DNA of 64,000 nt from Streptomyces sp. DvalAA-43 (lineage in GTDB: Bacteria; Actinomycetota; Actinomycetes; Streptomycetales; Streptomycetaceae), in assembly GCF_900091725.1 (NCBI RefSeq), contig NZ_FMBW01000060.1, positions 27,711 through 91,710 of the forward strand, in the 5' to 3' direction. How positions within the stretch are numbered: the first letter of the stretch is position 1; each line of letters starts with the position of its first letter. Under the pieces are notes generated by a model. It had not been told where the DNA came from. It ran no database searches and saw only the letters and a list, made by a program, of their open reading frames with translations. Positions 17,731 through 28,700 of this stretch are shown here, one piece after another. Made by a program: the position numbers and the translations under genes.

Positions 17731-20259
17731 TTACTGGGCTGCTGTCGCGGCGGGGATGTCGACGCGGGCGGCCCTGCGGGCCGGCCAGAACGAGGCGAGC
17801 AGCGAGCCAGCCAGGGCGATCAGGACGGTGAGGGCGAGGCGGCCCCAGGGCAGGACCAACTCGTAGCCCGCCACGTTCGCTTGGAGGGTGCGTCCCAGTG
17901 CCCAGCCGAGGAAGACGCCCATGAGTGTGCCGAGGGTCGCGCCGAGCGCGCCGAGGAGCAGGGCTTCCAGGCGGATCATCCGGGTCACTCCGGCGCGGTC
18001 CAGACCGAGGGCGCGCAGCGTGCCGAGCTCCTTGCGGCGTTCGAGGACGGACATGGCGAGGGTGTTGGCGATGCCCAGTGCGGCGATCACCAGGGCCATG
18101 CTCAACAGGGCGTAGAAGACGTTGAGCTGGTCGCCGATGCCACGGCTGTCCTGGGCGCGGATGTCTGCCTGGTCGAGGACGCTCAGCGTGGGGTTGTCGC
18201 CGAGGGTGTGGGTGACGCCTGCGAGCGCGGCCCGGCTGGGTCCGCCGTCCGTGGCGACGAGGATCCCGGCGGTGCTCGGGGTGGAGTCGTAGCGGGCTAT
18301 GAGGGAGTCGGGTGCGGTGATGCTGGGCATCAGGTCGCTCTGCTCGTCCGCCTGGTAGATGGCGCCGATGGTGAGGCTGCCGCGCTGGCCGTTCCGCCTC
18401 TCCAGGGGCAGGGTCTGCCCGACGTGCCAGCCCGTCTGCTCGGCCTTGAAGTCGGCCACGGCGATCTGGCCCTGGACAAGGCTGTCGAGGGAGCCTTCGA
18501 TCACGTCGTACCGCAGCAGTTTGCCGATGGTGGCGGGGTCGACGCCGGTCAGGACGGACTCGCTGCCGCCCAGGCGGTATCCGGTGGACTGGTCGAGCGG
18601 GCTGTACGTTGCGCTGGCCAGCTTCTTCAGGGGCGCGGCGGTGGTGGGGGTCATCCGTCGGCCGCCCACGGACCTCACCACGTAGTCGGCGCTGAGGGCG
18701 TGGGTGGTCGCGCGGTCGAGGTACTGGGTGGCCGAGGCCCCCAGGACGGACAGGCCCGAGGCGAGGGTGAAGGCGATGGCGAGCGCGGCAGCGGTGGCGC
18801 CGGTGCGGCGCGGGTCGCGCATGGTGTTACGGACGGCGAGGTCGCCGTGCACCGGGGCCAGGCGGGTCAGCAGCGGCCGGAACAGGGTGACGACCGGCCG
18901 GGACAGCAGCGGGATGAGGCCGATCGTCCCGGTCAGCGCGATGGCCGCGCCGAGGCCGATGACGGTCCGGGCGTCCTTCCCAGTCGTGAGGGCTCCGTAC
19001 ACGACGGCGGCGGTGCCGGTGAGCACCAGTGCGGCGCCGAGGCCGGTACGCAGGGAGCCGGGGCGTGCGGGGGCCGTGCACTCGGCGGCGCTGAGCGCGG
19101 CGACGGGCGGGATGGCCACGGCCCGGCGGATCGGGAGCCATGCGGCGACGATGGGCAGGAGGGTGCCGACCAGCATGGAGATGATCACGGTGGTCGGGGT
19201 GAGGACGAGCGGCGCGGCCGGGGTGTCGGCGAAGAGCGTCTGGAGCAGGGCGGCGACCCCGGTGCCGACGGTGAGGCCGGCCACGGAGGCGATCGCGCCG
19301 ACGAGGAGGGACTCGGTGAGCAGGATGCGCCGCACCTGCTCGCGTGTGGCTCCGACGGCCCGCATCAGGGCCAGCTCCCTGGTGCGCCGGGCGACCAGCA
19401 TGGTGAAGGTGTTGGAGATGAGGAAGGTGGCGACGAACAGGGCGACCGCGGCGAAACCGACCAGAATCTGGCTCATGGTGTCGGTGCCGCTGGTGGCGAG
19501 GTTCGCCTTGATCCGGGCGAGCCGGGCCCCGGTGACCGCGCTGGTGCCCTTGGGCAGCACCGATTCGACGCGGCTGAGGAGCTGCGTCACGTCAGTGCCG
19601 GGTGTGGCCGTGAGTTCGACGTTCTTGTAGCGGCCAGGTTCGAGGAAGAACTTCTGGGCGGTGGCGCCGGCGAACAGCGTCAGGCTGCCCCCGGCGGGGA
19701 GCTTGGTCCCGTCGGTGCGGAAGATACCGCTGAGGGTGTAGGAGGAGGCGCCCTTGTTCGTGCCGACGCGCACGGTGTCACCGACGCGGTAGCCGCCCTT
19801 GGCGGCGGTGGCCTCGTCGAGGGCGATCGTGTCCTTGCCGGTCGGGCCGGAACCCTCGGTGAAGCGGTACGCGGGGTCCTTGCCGTCCGCCGCCGGGGCG
19901 AAGTTGCCGCCCTGGGCGTCCTTGCCGTTGCCGAGGGGCTTGCCGTCGCGGTCGGCGACGGCGGCGAAGCCGTCGACCCGGCCCGCGGCGGCGGCGACGC
20001 CGGGGAGCTTGGCCAGAGCGGTCGCGGTGCGGGCGTCGAGGTCGCCCGGTCGGCCGCGGCTTGCGGGGCCGGCATCGGCGGAGACGTTGACGGCGATGCG
20101 CTCGTAGCCGTCGGTCGCCTTGGCGGTGGTGGCCTGGTTCAGGCTGTCGCCGTAGACGAGGCTGCCGGTGATGAAGGTGACGCCGAGCATGACCGCGAAT
20201 GCGGTCATCAGTAGGCGGGCCTTGTGCGCGAACACGTTGCGTAGGGCGGTACGGAGCAT
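17731..20259 (-). CDS. ABC transporter permease, FtsX/MacB type
   Basis: An 842-residue permease with the duplicated layout of actinobacterial exporters: TM1 near residues 14-34 (LLMTAFAVMLGVTFITGSLV), a large extracellular domain, three TM segments around 260-370, a central break near 420-470, a second extracellular domain and three final TM segments ending WARRAARVDIPAATAAQ-like. Two FtsX domains in one chain suggest it works as a monomer with the ATPase encoded upstream. Last gene of an operon with RR, HK and ATPase; likely exports a toxic compound or lipoprotein. Confidence 0.9.
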   Translation of the reverse strand: MLRTALRNVFAHKARLLMTAFAVMLGVTFITGSLVYGDSLNQATTAKATDGYERIAVNVSADAGPASRGRPGDLDARTATALAKLPGVAAAAGRVDGFAAVADRDGKPLGNGKDAQGGNFAPAADGKDPAYRFTEGSGPTGKDTIALDEATAAKGGYRVGDTVRVGTNKGASSYTLSGIFRTDGTKLPAGGSLTLFAGATAQKFFLEPGRYKNVELTATPGTDVTQLLSRVESVLPKGTSAVTGARLARIKANLATSGTDTMSQILVGFAAVALFVATFLISNTFTMLVARRTRELALMRAVGATREQVRRILLTESLLVGAIASVAGLTVGTGVAALLQTLFADTPAAPLVLTPTTVIISMLVGTLLPIVAAWLPIRRAVAIPPVAALSAAECTAPARPGSLRTGLGAALVLTGTAAVVYGALTTGKDARTVIGLGAAIALTGTIGLIPLLSRPVVTLFRPLLTRLAPVHGDLAVRNTMRDPRRTGATAAALAIAFTLASGLSVLGASATQYLDRATTHALSADYVVRSVGGRRMTPTTAAPLKKLASATYSPLDQSTGYRLGGSESVLTGVDPATIGKLLRYDVIEGSLDSLVQGQIAVADFKAEQTGWHVGQTLPLERRNGQRGSLTIGAIYQADEQSDLMPSITAPDSLIARYDSTPSTAGILVATDGGPSRAALAGVTHTLGDNPTLSVLDQADIRAQDSRGIGDQLNVFYALLSMALVIAALGIANTLAMSVLERRKELGTLRALGLDRAGVTRMIRLEALLLGALGATLGTLMGVFLGWALGRTLQANVAGYELVLPWGRLALTVLIALAGSLLASFWPARRAARVDIPAATAAQ

Positions 20260-20327
20260 GGGTGCGGATCCTGGGAGGCCGGCTCGACGGAGGCCGAGCG
20301 GATGGGCTGGCTGGTGCGGTGCCGGTG

Positions 20328-20543
20328 TACGAGCTGGTCGTCAGCTGGTGCGCGAACGGGTGTCGAAGTCCTTCATCCGGTCCAGGACCCGGTCCGGGGT
20401 GGGCTGTGCCATCTCGTCGACCAGGCGGCCGTCGCGTACGAGCTGGTCGTCAGCTGGTGCGCGAACGGGTGTCGAAGTCCTTCATCCGGTCCAGGACCCG
20501 GTCCGGGGTGGGCTGTGCCATCTCGTCGACCAGGCGGCCGTCG
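20328..20543. repeat. 109-bp tandem duplication at the ATPase 3' end
   Basis: The block beginning TACGAGCTGGTCGTCAGC at 20328 is repeated at 20437 with no visible mismatch over about 107 bp, a period of 109 bp. The upstream copy (in minus orientation) contains the last 31 codons and stop of the ATPase gene; the second copy lies in the ATPase-permease gap as a non-translated echo. It looks like a recent replication-slippage event. Confidence 0.92.
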
Positions 20544-21232
20544 GCGAGGAAGACCACGCGGTCCGCGTAGCCGGCGGCGACCGGGTCGTGGGTGACCATG
20601 ACCACGGTCTGGCCCAGTTCGCGCACCGAGTCGCGCAGGAAGCCGAGGACCTCGGCGCCGGAGCGGGAGTCGAGGTTTCCGGTGGGCTCGTCGCCGAAGA
20701 TGATCGCGGGCCGTGAGGCCAGGGCGCGGGCCACCGCTACGCGCTGCTGCTGCCCGCCGGACAGCTGCGCGGGCCGGTGGTCAAGGCGCTGGGAGAGGCC
20801 GACCATGGAGATCACACGGTCCAGCCACTGCTGGTCGGGGCGACGACCGGCGATGGTCGGCGGCAGCGTGATGTTCTCCAGGGCGGTCAGCGTCGGCAGC
20901 AGGTTGAACGCCTGGAAGATGAAGCCGATCCGGTCGCGGCGCAGCGCGGTGAGCTGTCGGTCGCCCAGCGTGCTCAGTTCGGTGGTGCCGACGCACACCG
21001 AGCCGGAGCTGGGCGAGTCGAGCCCGGCGGCGCAGTGCATCAGGGTGGACTTGCCGCAGCCCGACGGACCCATGATCGCGGTGAACTCGCCCTCCCGGAA
21101 GGCGATGCTGACCCGGTCCAGGGCGACGACACGGGTGTCACCGCTGCCATAGACCTTCGACAGGTCGGTGGTGGCGGCCGCGATCCCGGTCGTCGTACGC
21201 AGCTCGTGCGGGGCAAGGGAGTGGGTGGTCAC
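20450..21232 (-). CDS. ABC transporter ATP-binding protein, LolD/MacB type
   Basis: A 260-residue ATPase with Walker A GPSGCGKST, Q-loop FQAFNLLPT, signature LSGGQQQR, Walker B IIFGDEPTGNLD and H-loop VTHD. The GTG start at 21232 is preceded by GAGGAG. It partners the FtsX-type permease downstream. The stop codon lies in the first unit of a 109-bp tandem duplication, leaving the protein intact. Confidence 0.93.
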   Translation of the reverse strand: MTTHSLAPHELRTTTGIAAATTDLSKVYGSGDTRVVALDRVSIAFREGEFTAIMGPSGCGKSTLMHCAAGLDSPSSGSVCVGTTELSTLGDRQLTALRRDRIGFIFQAFNLLPTLTALENITLPPTIAGRRPDQQWLDRVISMVGLSQRLDHRPAQLSGGQQQRVAVARALASRPAIIFGDEPTGNLDSRSGAEVLGFLRDSVRELGQTVVMVTHDPVAAGYADRVVFLADGRLVDEMAQPTPDRVLDRMKDFDTRSRTS

Positions 21233-21358
21233 AGGGGACTCCTCTTCGGGTGCGGAAGGTGCACTTCGAAGGGTGTCCGGGGAACGTATCGGGGTCTGGG
21301 CCACCGCGTATCGGCAGCCACTCCTCTTCGTATCGGCTCTGTAGCAGGGACCGGGCGG

Positions 21359-22618
21359 TCAGGTCGGCAGGCGCAGGGTGGCGACGGCACCGCCGTCCGG
21401 GGCGTTGTCCAGGCGCAGTTCGGCGCCGAGGAGCCGGGCCTGGCCCAAGGCGATGGTCAGGCCCAGGCCGTGGCCCGAGCCGCGCTCCGTCGCGCCCGTG
21501 TGGAAGCGGCGCGGGCCGTCGCGCAGCAGGTCCGGGGGGAAGCCGGGGCCGTGGTCGCGGACGACGACGGTACGGCCCTCGACCGTGACCTGTACCGGGG
21601 TGCCCCCATGCCGGTGGGCGTTGACGACGAGGTTGCTGACGATCCGTTCGAGGCGGCGTGGGTCGGTCTCCACGGTCCGCGCGGCCTCTTCGCCCAGTGC
21701 GTCGGCGACGGTGACTTCGGTGTCGAGGCCTATGCGCGTCACGGCCTCGGACACGACCGCCCCGAGCGGGACACGGGCGCGGACCGGCTGCTCAGCCCCG
21801 GCGTCGAGCCGGGAGATCTCCAAGAGGTCCTGGACCAGGCCGCGCAGGTCGCGCACCCGGGCCCGGAGCAGATCCTCCGTCTCACCGGGCGGCAGCAGGT
21901 CGGCGGCGGCCAGCAGACCGCCGACGGGGGTACGCAGCTCATGGGCCACGTCCGCAGTGAACTGCCGCTCGGTGCGCAGCCGTCGGCCGAGACTGTCCGC
22001 CATGAGGTCGACGGTTGCGGCGATGTCCGCCACCTCGTCACGGCCCTTGGTACGCCCGGTGCGGGCATCCAGATCCCCGGCGGAGATCCGGACGGCGGTC
22101 TCGGAGACCCTCCGCAGCCGACGCCCCAGCAGCCCGGCTCCGTAGACCGCCAGGGGTACGGCCGCCGCGAGGGCGATCAGCGAGGCCGCCACCATGACCG
22201 CGTCGAGCCGGCGCAGTGTGTGGAGCTCCGAGCTCATGTTGACCCGGACGGCCAGCACCCGGTTGCCCGGACCGTCGACCCGCTGGGCGCCCCAGACGCT
22301 CGGGCCCACATTCCCGTCGACGACCCCGTCGTAGGCCGTGTGCCGATTGCTGTCGGCCGGGTGCCGCAGCGCGGCGGGAAGGTCGGCCGGATCGAGCTCG
22401 GCACCGTCGGTGAGGGTTCCGGTGCGCCGGTAGGCGTCCATGGCCGCGTACACGCTGTTGGTGGCCTGTGCTTCGGCCCGGTCGTGGATGTCCCGCGCGA
22501 TCCACATGTGCACGAGCACGCCCACAGCCGCCGCTACCAGGCAGGCCGTGGCCGCGGCCAGCCCCGCGATCTTCCAGCGCAGGGACGCACGGGCCGGACG
22601 CAGCCGGTGGGGATGCAC
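21359..22618 (-). CDS. Sensor histidine kinase
   Basis: A 419-residue membrane kinase. TM1 is near residues 17-38, an extracytoplasmic sensor of about 115 residues follows, then TM2 (VMVAASLIALAAAVPLAVYG), HAMP, HisKA with the phospho-acceptor motif FTADVAHELRTPV, and a HATPase_c domain with N-box NLVVNAHRHGG, G1 DHGPGF and GSGHGLGL. The GTG start at 22618 lies 5 bp after the regulator stop, indicating one operon. It probably senses cell-envelope stress or the exported compound. Confidence 0.93.
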   Translation of the reverse strand: MHPHRLRPARASLRWKIAGLAAATACLVAAAVGVLVHMWIARDIHDRAEAQATNSVYAAMDAYRRTGTLTDGAELDPADLPAALRHPADSNRHTAYDGVVDGNVGPSVWGAQRVDGPGNRVLAVRVNMSSELHTLRRLDAVMVAASLIALAAAVPLAVYGAGLLGRRLRRVSETAVRISAGDLDARTGRTKGRDEVADIAATVDLMADSLGRRLRTERQFTADVAHELRTPVGGLLAAADLLPPGETEDLLRARVRDLRGLVQDLLEISRLDAGAEQPVRARVPLGAVVSEAVTRIGLDTEVTVADALGEEAARTVETDPRRLERIVSNLVVNAHRHGGTPVQVTVEGRTVVVRDHGPGFPPDLLRDGPRRFHTGATERGSGHGLGLTIALGQARLLGAELRLDNAPDGGAVATLRLPT

Positions 22619-22623
22619 CGGCC

Positions 22624-23367
22624 TCAGCGCCTGAGCTTGTAGCCGAAGCCGCGGACCGTCTCGATCCGGTTCCGGCCCAGCTTCCGGCGCAGCCGCTGCA
22701 CACACAGGTCCACGACCCGGCTGTCGCCGTCCCAGCCGTACTCCCACACGTCCCGTAGCAGGGTGTGCCGCTCAAGGACGATTCCCGGGTGGGCGGCGAA
22801 CTTCAGGAGCAGCTTCAGCTCGGTCGGGGTCAGCGCCACTGGGCTTCCCGAGACGGACACCTCCAGGCCGCCGGTGTCGATGGTCAGGTCCCCGAAAACC
22901 AGCACCTCCTCCTCAGCCGGTGGCAGCTCGTCGCCTCTGGCCCGCCCGGGCTCCGGTGCGGGTGGTGCGTAGGCCGCCCGCCGCAGCAGCGACCGGATGC
23001 GGGCCACGAGCACGCCGGTCTCCACCGGCTTGACCACATAGTCGTCCGCTCCGGCCTCCAAACCGGCGACGACGTCGAGCCCGTCGCCGCGAGCGGACAT
23101 CATCAAGACGGGCACCAGGCTGGTCTCCCGGACTCTGCGGCACAGACCGATCCCGTCCAGACCGGGCAGCATCACGTCCAGAATCAGCAGGTCGAAGCTC
23201 TCCTCGCGGAAGAGCTCAAGGCCCGCGAGACCGTCGGCCGCAGCCGCCATCTCGTAGCCGTAGCGCTCCAACGCGACGGTGAAGGACCGGCGCATCAAGT
23301 CGTCGTCCTCCACCAGCAACACACGGACAGGGCGCGAAGAGGCCGGAGCCGGGGCGGACGAGGACAC
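22624..23367 (-). CDS. OmpR/PhoB-family response regulator
   Basis: A 247-residue regulator with receiver acidic residues (LVEDDDLMRRS), phospho-acceptor Asp in DLLILDVMLPGLDG, the Lys in VVKPVE, and a C-terminal winged helix ending LCVQRLRRKLGRNRIETVRG then FGYKLRR. The GTG at 23367 has an AGGAG 10 nt upstream; an ATG further upstream is possible. First gene of the RR-HK-ABC operon and its likely activator. Confidence 0.92.
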   Translation of the reverse strand: MSSSAPAPASSRPVRVLLVEDDDLMRRSFTVALERYGYEMAAAADGLAGLELFREESFDLLILDVMLPGLDGIGLCRRVRETSLVPVLMMSARGDGLDVVAGLEAGADDYVVKPVETGVLVARIRSLLRRAAYAPPAPEPGRARGDELPPAEEEVLVFGDLTIDTGGLEVSVSGSPVALTPTELKLLLKFAAHPGIVLERHTLLRDVWEYGWDGDSRVVDLCVQRLRRKLGRNRIETVRGFGYKLRR

Positions 23368-24462
23368 GGGCGGATCACTCCTGCTCAGACACTTCAGACG
23401 GTTCAGGTGAGGCATCGGTCCCGTACGCACTGAACGCGCGATCGGCGACCTGAAAGGAACGATAAGGCAGACACCAGACCCGGCAACCGCGTCACACGGC
23501 GGACCCGCGTCGCACCCTCACCACCCCTTCCACCCGTAAACCTCCAGGCCGGATGGGGTGGAACGGCTCCGGCAGATGCCGGGTCCACGGCGTGTCGGCT
23601 CGCGGCCTCCCCTCGCCGCGGCCGGGCTCACCGGCTGATTCGATGGGCAATGAAGCGTTTCCTGATACCCGCCCGATACAAATCCCGAGTTCAGTCCGTG
23701 ACGACCTGTCGGCCGGGCGGCGGATAGGCCGGGGCGCCCGGCCCCCGAGACGTACGCCCCGGCTCTCGTCCGCTACGACGGCGCCCGGGGCACCAGCTGC
23801 TGAAACTTGCGCCTGCCCCGGTGAGCCACGTCTCCGTATGGTCCGGTGCCGGTTGTCCGGCACCGGTTGCGGCATCCTGAGCGGCGCGGGGGCCGGGCGC
23901 GGTGGGACAGCGTGATGTCGAGGTGCGCGGCTATCTCCAGCTCGAACCTGCCCAAGACGTTCAAGTCTCGATGCTAGAGCGGCGAGAGGCGGGCGATGTC
24001 CTCGTCCGCCCTCCGCCTTGAGCGGGGCCACGGCGGCGTCGATGTCGCACACGTGGGCCCGGGCTCGCATGCCGGGACGGACAACGACGCTTGACGGCCT
24101 GCTTCGGATCCTGCGCTCCGGTGAGGAGGTGCAGGAGCCGGATGAAGTTGCGGCAGTGGCCGCCGTCGCAGAACCAGCTGTCGGGCTCGCTCTCGCGGAA
24201 CCGGCACGACAGGAACAGCCCGCTTTTGCGGACGTGGCGGCTGGTCCAGATGCCGAGTTCGACGCCGGACCGGTGTGGCCCGCGATCTTGCCTGGGCAGG
24301 CCCCACCACCGAGGCGAGGACAGCAGGTGAGCCAGGCGCGTGCCTTGGGCACGAGCACGTCGAGGCGCTGCGGTCAGCGGGGTCGCGCCGCATGGTCAAC
24401 GCCGTCGGCGCAGGCCATCCACCTGATCTCTACTCCCCGGTTTAAAAAGCCACCGTTAGCTG
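23368..24462. other. Largely gene-free stretch with one coding-like remnant (23368-24462)
   Basis: Most of this kilobase carries only low-complexity open frames. At about 24095-24350 the minus strand reads GIWTSRHVRKSGLFLSCRFR then ESEPDSWFCDGGHCRNFIRL, a composition typical of a real protein, but without a start, a full-length frame or a family I recognise. It may be a decayed gene. Confidence 0.4.
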
Positions 24463-25443
24463 TCACACCCAGCCACGCTCCCGCGCCTTCACTCCGGCCT
24501 GAAACCGGGTCCCCGCGTCCAGCCTCCGCATCAACGCCGCCACCCGACGCGTCGCCGTGCGCACGCTGACCCCCAACTGCCGGGCAATGGCCTGGTCCTT
24601 GAATCCGGCGTGCAGTAGGCGGACCAGCATCAGCTCCTCCTCGCTGGGTCCCTCCACCACCTCCAGCCCGTCGGAGAGCAACGGCTCGGCCCGCTCCCAG
24701 TACGCCTCGAACAACTCCATCAACCCGTCCAGCAGCCCAGACGGATGAACCACCACGATGGAGTCCTTGCTCCCCCCGGTCAACGGCACCACCGCTACCC
24801 GCCGGTCCACGATCCGGGCCTTGAAGGGAAGATGCGGCAGCAACCGGGACTTCTCCCCGAGGGCCGCCAGGTTGAGAATCGACTCCAGCCGCCCTGGCGG
24901 TTCGATCGACTCCAGGCAGTACACGCCCCGGATGTCCACACCACGCTCCAGCCACTCCGTAGTCGTCGCCGTTTCCCGCTCGTTGTGGTGCGGCTCTCCC
25001 ACCGGCTCCAGATATGGCGGCTTGTCCAGCGTCCACAGATGCGTGGTGACTGCCCGGCTCAGCTCCTCGACCTTTCGAGCCATCACCTCATGGCCCGTCA
25101 GCACCTCCACCAAGGCGCCGGGATCCGACCGCAACTGCCCAGCCCGGTGCAGGCGCTGCAGATCGGCGAACTCCGTCTCCACCCCCGCGAACACCGTCTC
25201 CGCCTCCGACCGGCGGCGGTGCAGCAACGCGGACAGGGCCGAGCGCGGACTCACCGCCTCCCACCGGCCCCGCCCCACCCGCCGCACTAGTCCCAGAGCG
25301 GCGAGGCGTTTCAACGCCTGCCCGGTACGGGCCGCGCCGGCGTCCACGCTCTCCGCGAGATCAGGTACTGAGCTCTGAGGACCTGTCAGCACCGCTCGGT
25401 ATACGCCCTCGTCGAACGCGCTCACGCCCACTGCTTCCAGCAC
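24463..25443 (-). CDS. TrmB-like / LuxR-type HTH transcriptional regulator
   Basis: A 326-residue regulator with two DNA-binding ends. The N-terminus (DEGVYRAVLTGPQSSVPDLA, RTGQALKRLAALGLVRRVGR) is a TrmB-like winged helix. The middle holds a phospholipase-D-like regulatory region (ARKVEELSRAVTTHLWTLD). The C-terminus (EEELMLVRLLHAGFKDQAIA then RQLGVSVRTATRRVAALMRR) is a LuxR-type HTH. This architecture is common in Streptomyces next to secreted proteases. It is divergent from the subtilase gene and may control it. Confidence 0.85.
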   Translation of the reverse strand: MLEAVGVSAFDEGVYRAVLTGPQSSVPDLAESVDAGAARTGQALKRLAALGLVRRVGRGRWEAVSPRSALSALLHRRRSEAETVFAGVETEFADLQRLHRAGQLRSDPGALVEVLTGHEVMARKVEELSRAVTTHLWTLDKPPYLEPVGEPHHNERETATTTEWLERGVDIRGVYCLESIEPPGRLESILNLAALGEKSRLLPHLPFKARIVDRRVAVVPLTGGSKDSIVVVHPSGLLDGLMELFEAYWERAEPLLSDGLEVVEGPSEEELMLVRLLHAGFKDQAIARQLGVSVRTATRRVAALMRRLDAGTRFQAGVKARERGWV

Positions 25444-25727
25444 AACCGGCCTCCGCTCTCACACGTCGCGTCGGGGCGCCTGGGGCAGGTGCGAACAGTG
25501 CAGGTCACCAGCCGATCGTCCCCCCGCAGGTGGCGCTTTTGGTCACCGCGCCAAACACGCCATCAGGTTATCTGGACACCAAGTGATCGCACAGCGTTCA
25601 CTTCTCTCGAATCGCCTATCGATCACCCTGCGTGAACGGCGGTTCGCCACTCAAGTCGCCGACTCACACCCAGGGCGAGTACCCCCGCTCGCCTGTCCGG
25701 CCCGCCCGAACATCCGTGAGGAATCCT

Positions 25728-28700
25728 GTGACACCTCAGCCACGAAGAGCGTCCCGAATCCGTCGCGGCACCATCGGTGCCCTGCTCACCACCACCCTCG
25801 CCGCACTCAGCCTGCCGCTCGCCACCCCAGCCGTCGCGACGGGCCCCGCCGAGCCCCTGGCTGTCGGCAACTACCTGATCACGCTGGCTGACCAGCCCCT
25901 CGTCACGTACGACGGCAACGTCGACGACCTCCCCGCCACCCGCCCCGCCGAGGGCCGGAAGCTCGACGTCACCGCTTCGGACGCCAAGCGCTACCGGACG
26001 CACCTGATCGCCGAGCAGCGCCATGTCGCCAGGAAGGTCGGCGCGACCGTCCGCCAGCACTACGCCGTCACCACCAACACCTTCAGCGCCCGGCTCAACG
26101 CAGCCCAGCTCGTCCAGCTGGCCCGCACCAAGGGCGTCACCAACATCTCCCCTGACCGGATTCACCAAGCCACCGACGACAGGAACTCCTCCGACTTCCT
26201 CGGCCTCTCCGGCCACAAGGGTCTGTGGGCCGCCCTCGGCGGTACGGCCAAGGCAGGCCGCGGTATCGTCATCGGCGACATCGACACCGGTATCTGGCCC
26301 GAGAGCGCCTCGTTCAAGGCCCCGGCGCTCACGAGCAGGAAGCCCGGCGGCAAGCACGGCAAGAAGCCGTCCAAGGACGACCTCTACCGGCCTTACCTCG
26401 ACGGCACCACCACCGTCATGCACAAGGCCGACGGGACCACCTTCACCGGCACCTGCCAGACCGGCGAGAGCTTCGCCGCCGCCGACTGCAACCAGAAGAT
26501 CGTCAGCGCCCGCTACTTCGCCGACGGCTGGCTCCAGCAGGTCCCCGAATCCAACCGGGCCGGCTACATCTCCCCGCGAGACAGCCAGGGCCACGGCACC
26601 CACACCGCATCGACCGCGGCCGGTAACGCGGGCGTCCGGGCCACCGTCGACGGCCACGACCTCGGCACCGTCTCCGGCGTCGCCCCCGCCGCCACCATCG
26701 CCGTCTACAAGGCCCTGTGGCAGAGCAAGGACGGCAAGCAGGACGGTGGCCTGACCAGCGACCTGGTCGCCGCCATCGACCAAGCCGTCGCCGACGGTGT
26801 GGACGTCATCAACTACTCCCTCGGCGGCATGTTCGAGAGCGCGTACGACGACCCGTCCCAGACCGCGCTCCGTAACGCCGCCGCAGCGGGTGTCTTCGTC
26901 GCCACCGCCGGGGGCAACGCCGGCCCCGAGTCCGCCAGCCTCGACAACACGGCTCCCTGGACCACCACCGTAGCCGCCGGAACCATCGCCTCGCACACCG
27001 GCACGGTCACGCTCGGCAACGGGAAGAGCTACACCGGTATCAGCACCAGCGTGCACGAAACCGTCGGCTCCGCACCGCTCGTCCGTGCCGCCGCCGTCAA
27101 GACCGCCGAGGCCGACGCCGCCGACGCCGACCTCTGTGCCGCAGGAACGCTGGACCCCGCACGCACCGTTGGGAAGACGGTCGTCTGCGACCGGGGTGTC
27201 ACCGCGCGCGTGGACAAGTCCGCCGAGGTCAAGAGGGCCGGCGGCACCGCCATGGTCCTGGTCAACACGCGGAACGAGAGCAGTGACGGCGACCTGCACT
27301 CCATACCGACCGTGCACCTGAACGGCCCGGAGGCCACCGCCGTACGCGACTACGCCGCCACGGACGGCGCCACCGCCACCCTCACCAGCGGCGGCAAGGG
27401 CGCCACCTACCCGCAGGTCGCCGGCTTCTCGTCCCGCGGCCCCTCCCTCGTCGGCAAGGGCGATCTCCTCAAGCCCGACATCACCGCGCCCGGCGCCACC
27501 ATCCTCGCCGCCGTCGCCCCGCCCGGTAACCAAGGCCGCGACTTCGACTACCTCTCCGGCACCTCCATGGCGACCCCGCACATCGCCGGCCTCGCCGCCC
27601 TCTACCTCTCCGAGCACCCCACCTGGTCCCCGATGAGCATCAAGTCGGCCATGATGACCACCGCTTCCCCCACCAAGACCGCTGACGGCAAGAACAACGG
27701 CGATCTCTTCGCCCAGGGCGCCGGAGAGGTCGAGGCCCGCGCGATGCTGCGGCCGGGGCTCGTCTACGACTCCAGCGAGCAGGACTGGCTGGGGTACCTC
27801 GAAGGTGTCGGCATCGACACCCGGACCGGAACCGAGGCCATCGATCCCAGCGACCTCAACTACCCCTCCATCGCGGTCGGCGAGCTCTTCGGTACCCAGA
27901 CAGTCACCCGTACCGTCACCGCTACCTCGGCCGGCACCTACCGGGCCAAGGTCGATCTGCCCGGCGTCAAGGCCACCGTCTCGCCTTCCGTCCTGCACTT
28001 CGGTCACGCCGGGCAGAAGCGCACCTTCACCATCAAGTTCGATGTGACCACCGCGCGTTCGGGAATCCTCGACACAGGTTCCCTCACGTGGACCTCCGGC
28101 CGCACCACGGTCCGCAGCCCGATCGCCGTCACCCCGCAGAGCGTCCACGCCCCTGCCGAGGTCAAGGGCACCGGCACCAGCGGCGAGACCGCCTTCTCCG
28201 TCACTCCGGCCACCAGCACCTTCACGGCCACCGCACGCGGACCCGTCTCCTCGCCCCTCACCAAGGCCACCCTGACCGGAACCGCTGCTGAGACCCACTA
28301 CGAGACGAACATCCCGGCCGGCGCCAAGGCCGCTCAGATCTCGGTGCACTTCGATGCAGCGGCAGACACCATCGTCGGCGTCGTCTGGGGAGTTATGGTC
28401 GACGGCGTTCCGCAGTCAGCCGAGTATGCCGATCCCGACAGTAACGGCACCTCGACCATCTCCCTGGGGCAGCCGAACGCCGGGACGATCTTCGTAGCCG
28501 TGGTCGCACTCGGCAGCAGCGATGACACCGTCACCCCGTACACCTATCAGGTGAACCACATCTCCGAGAACAGCCCGGTCACCGGCAAGGTCACCGTCAC
28601 ACCCGACCGCGCCCGTGTCACCCCCGGCACGCCGACCGACCTGACCGCCACCTGGTCCGGCGTCCCTGCGACAGCCCGGTCCACCGCCTGGATCGAATAC

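Noticed and set aside
17581..20214. A long plus-strand Gly/Glu/Asp-rich frame of 877 codons
   Set aside because: It lies antisense to the ABC permease, which has clear family motifs; the composition is that of a GC-rich shadow frame.
25623..28349. A long minus-strand Gly/Val/Asp-rich frame of 908 codons
   Set aside because: Antisense shadow of the subtilase gene, which carries the full catalytic triad.
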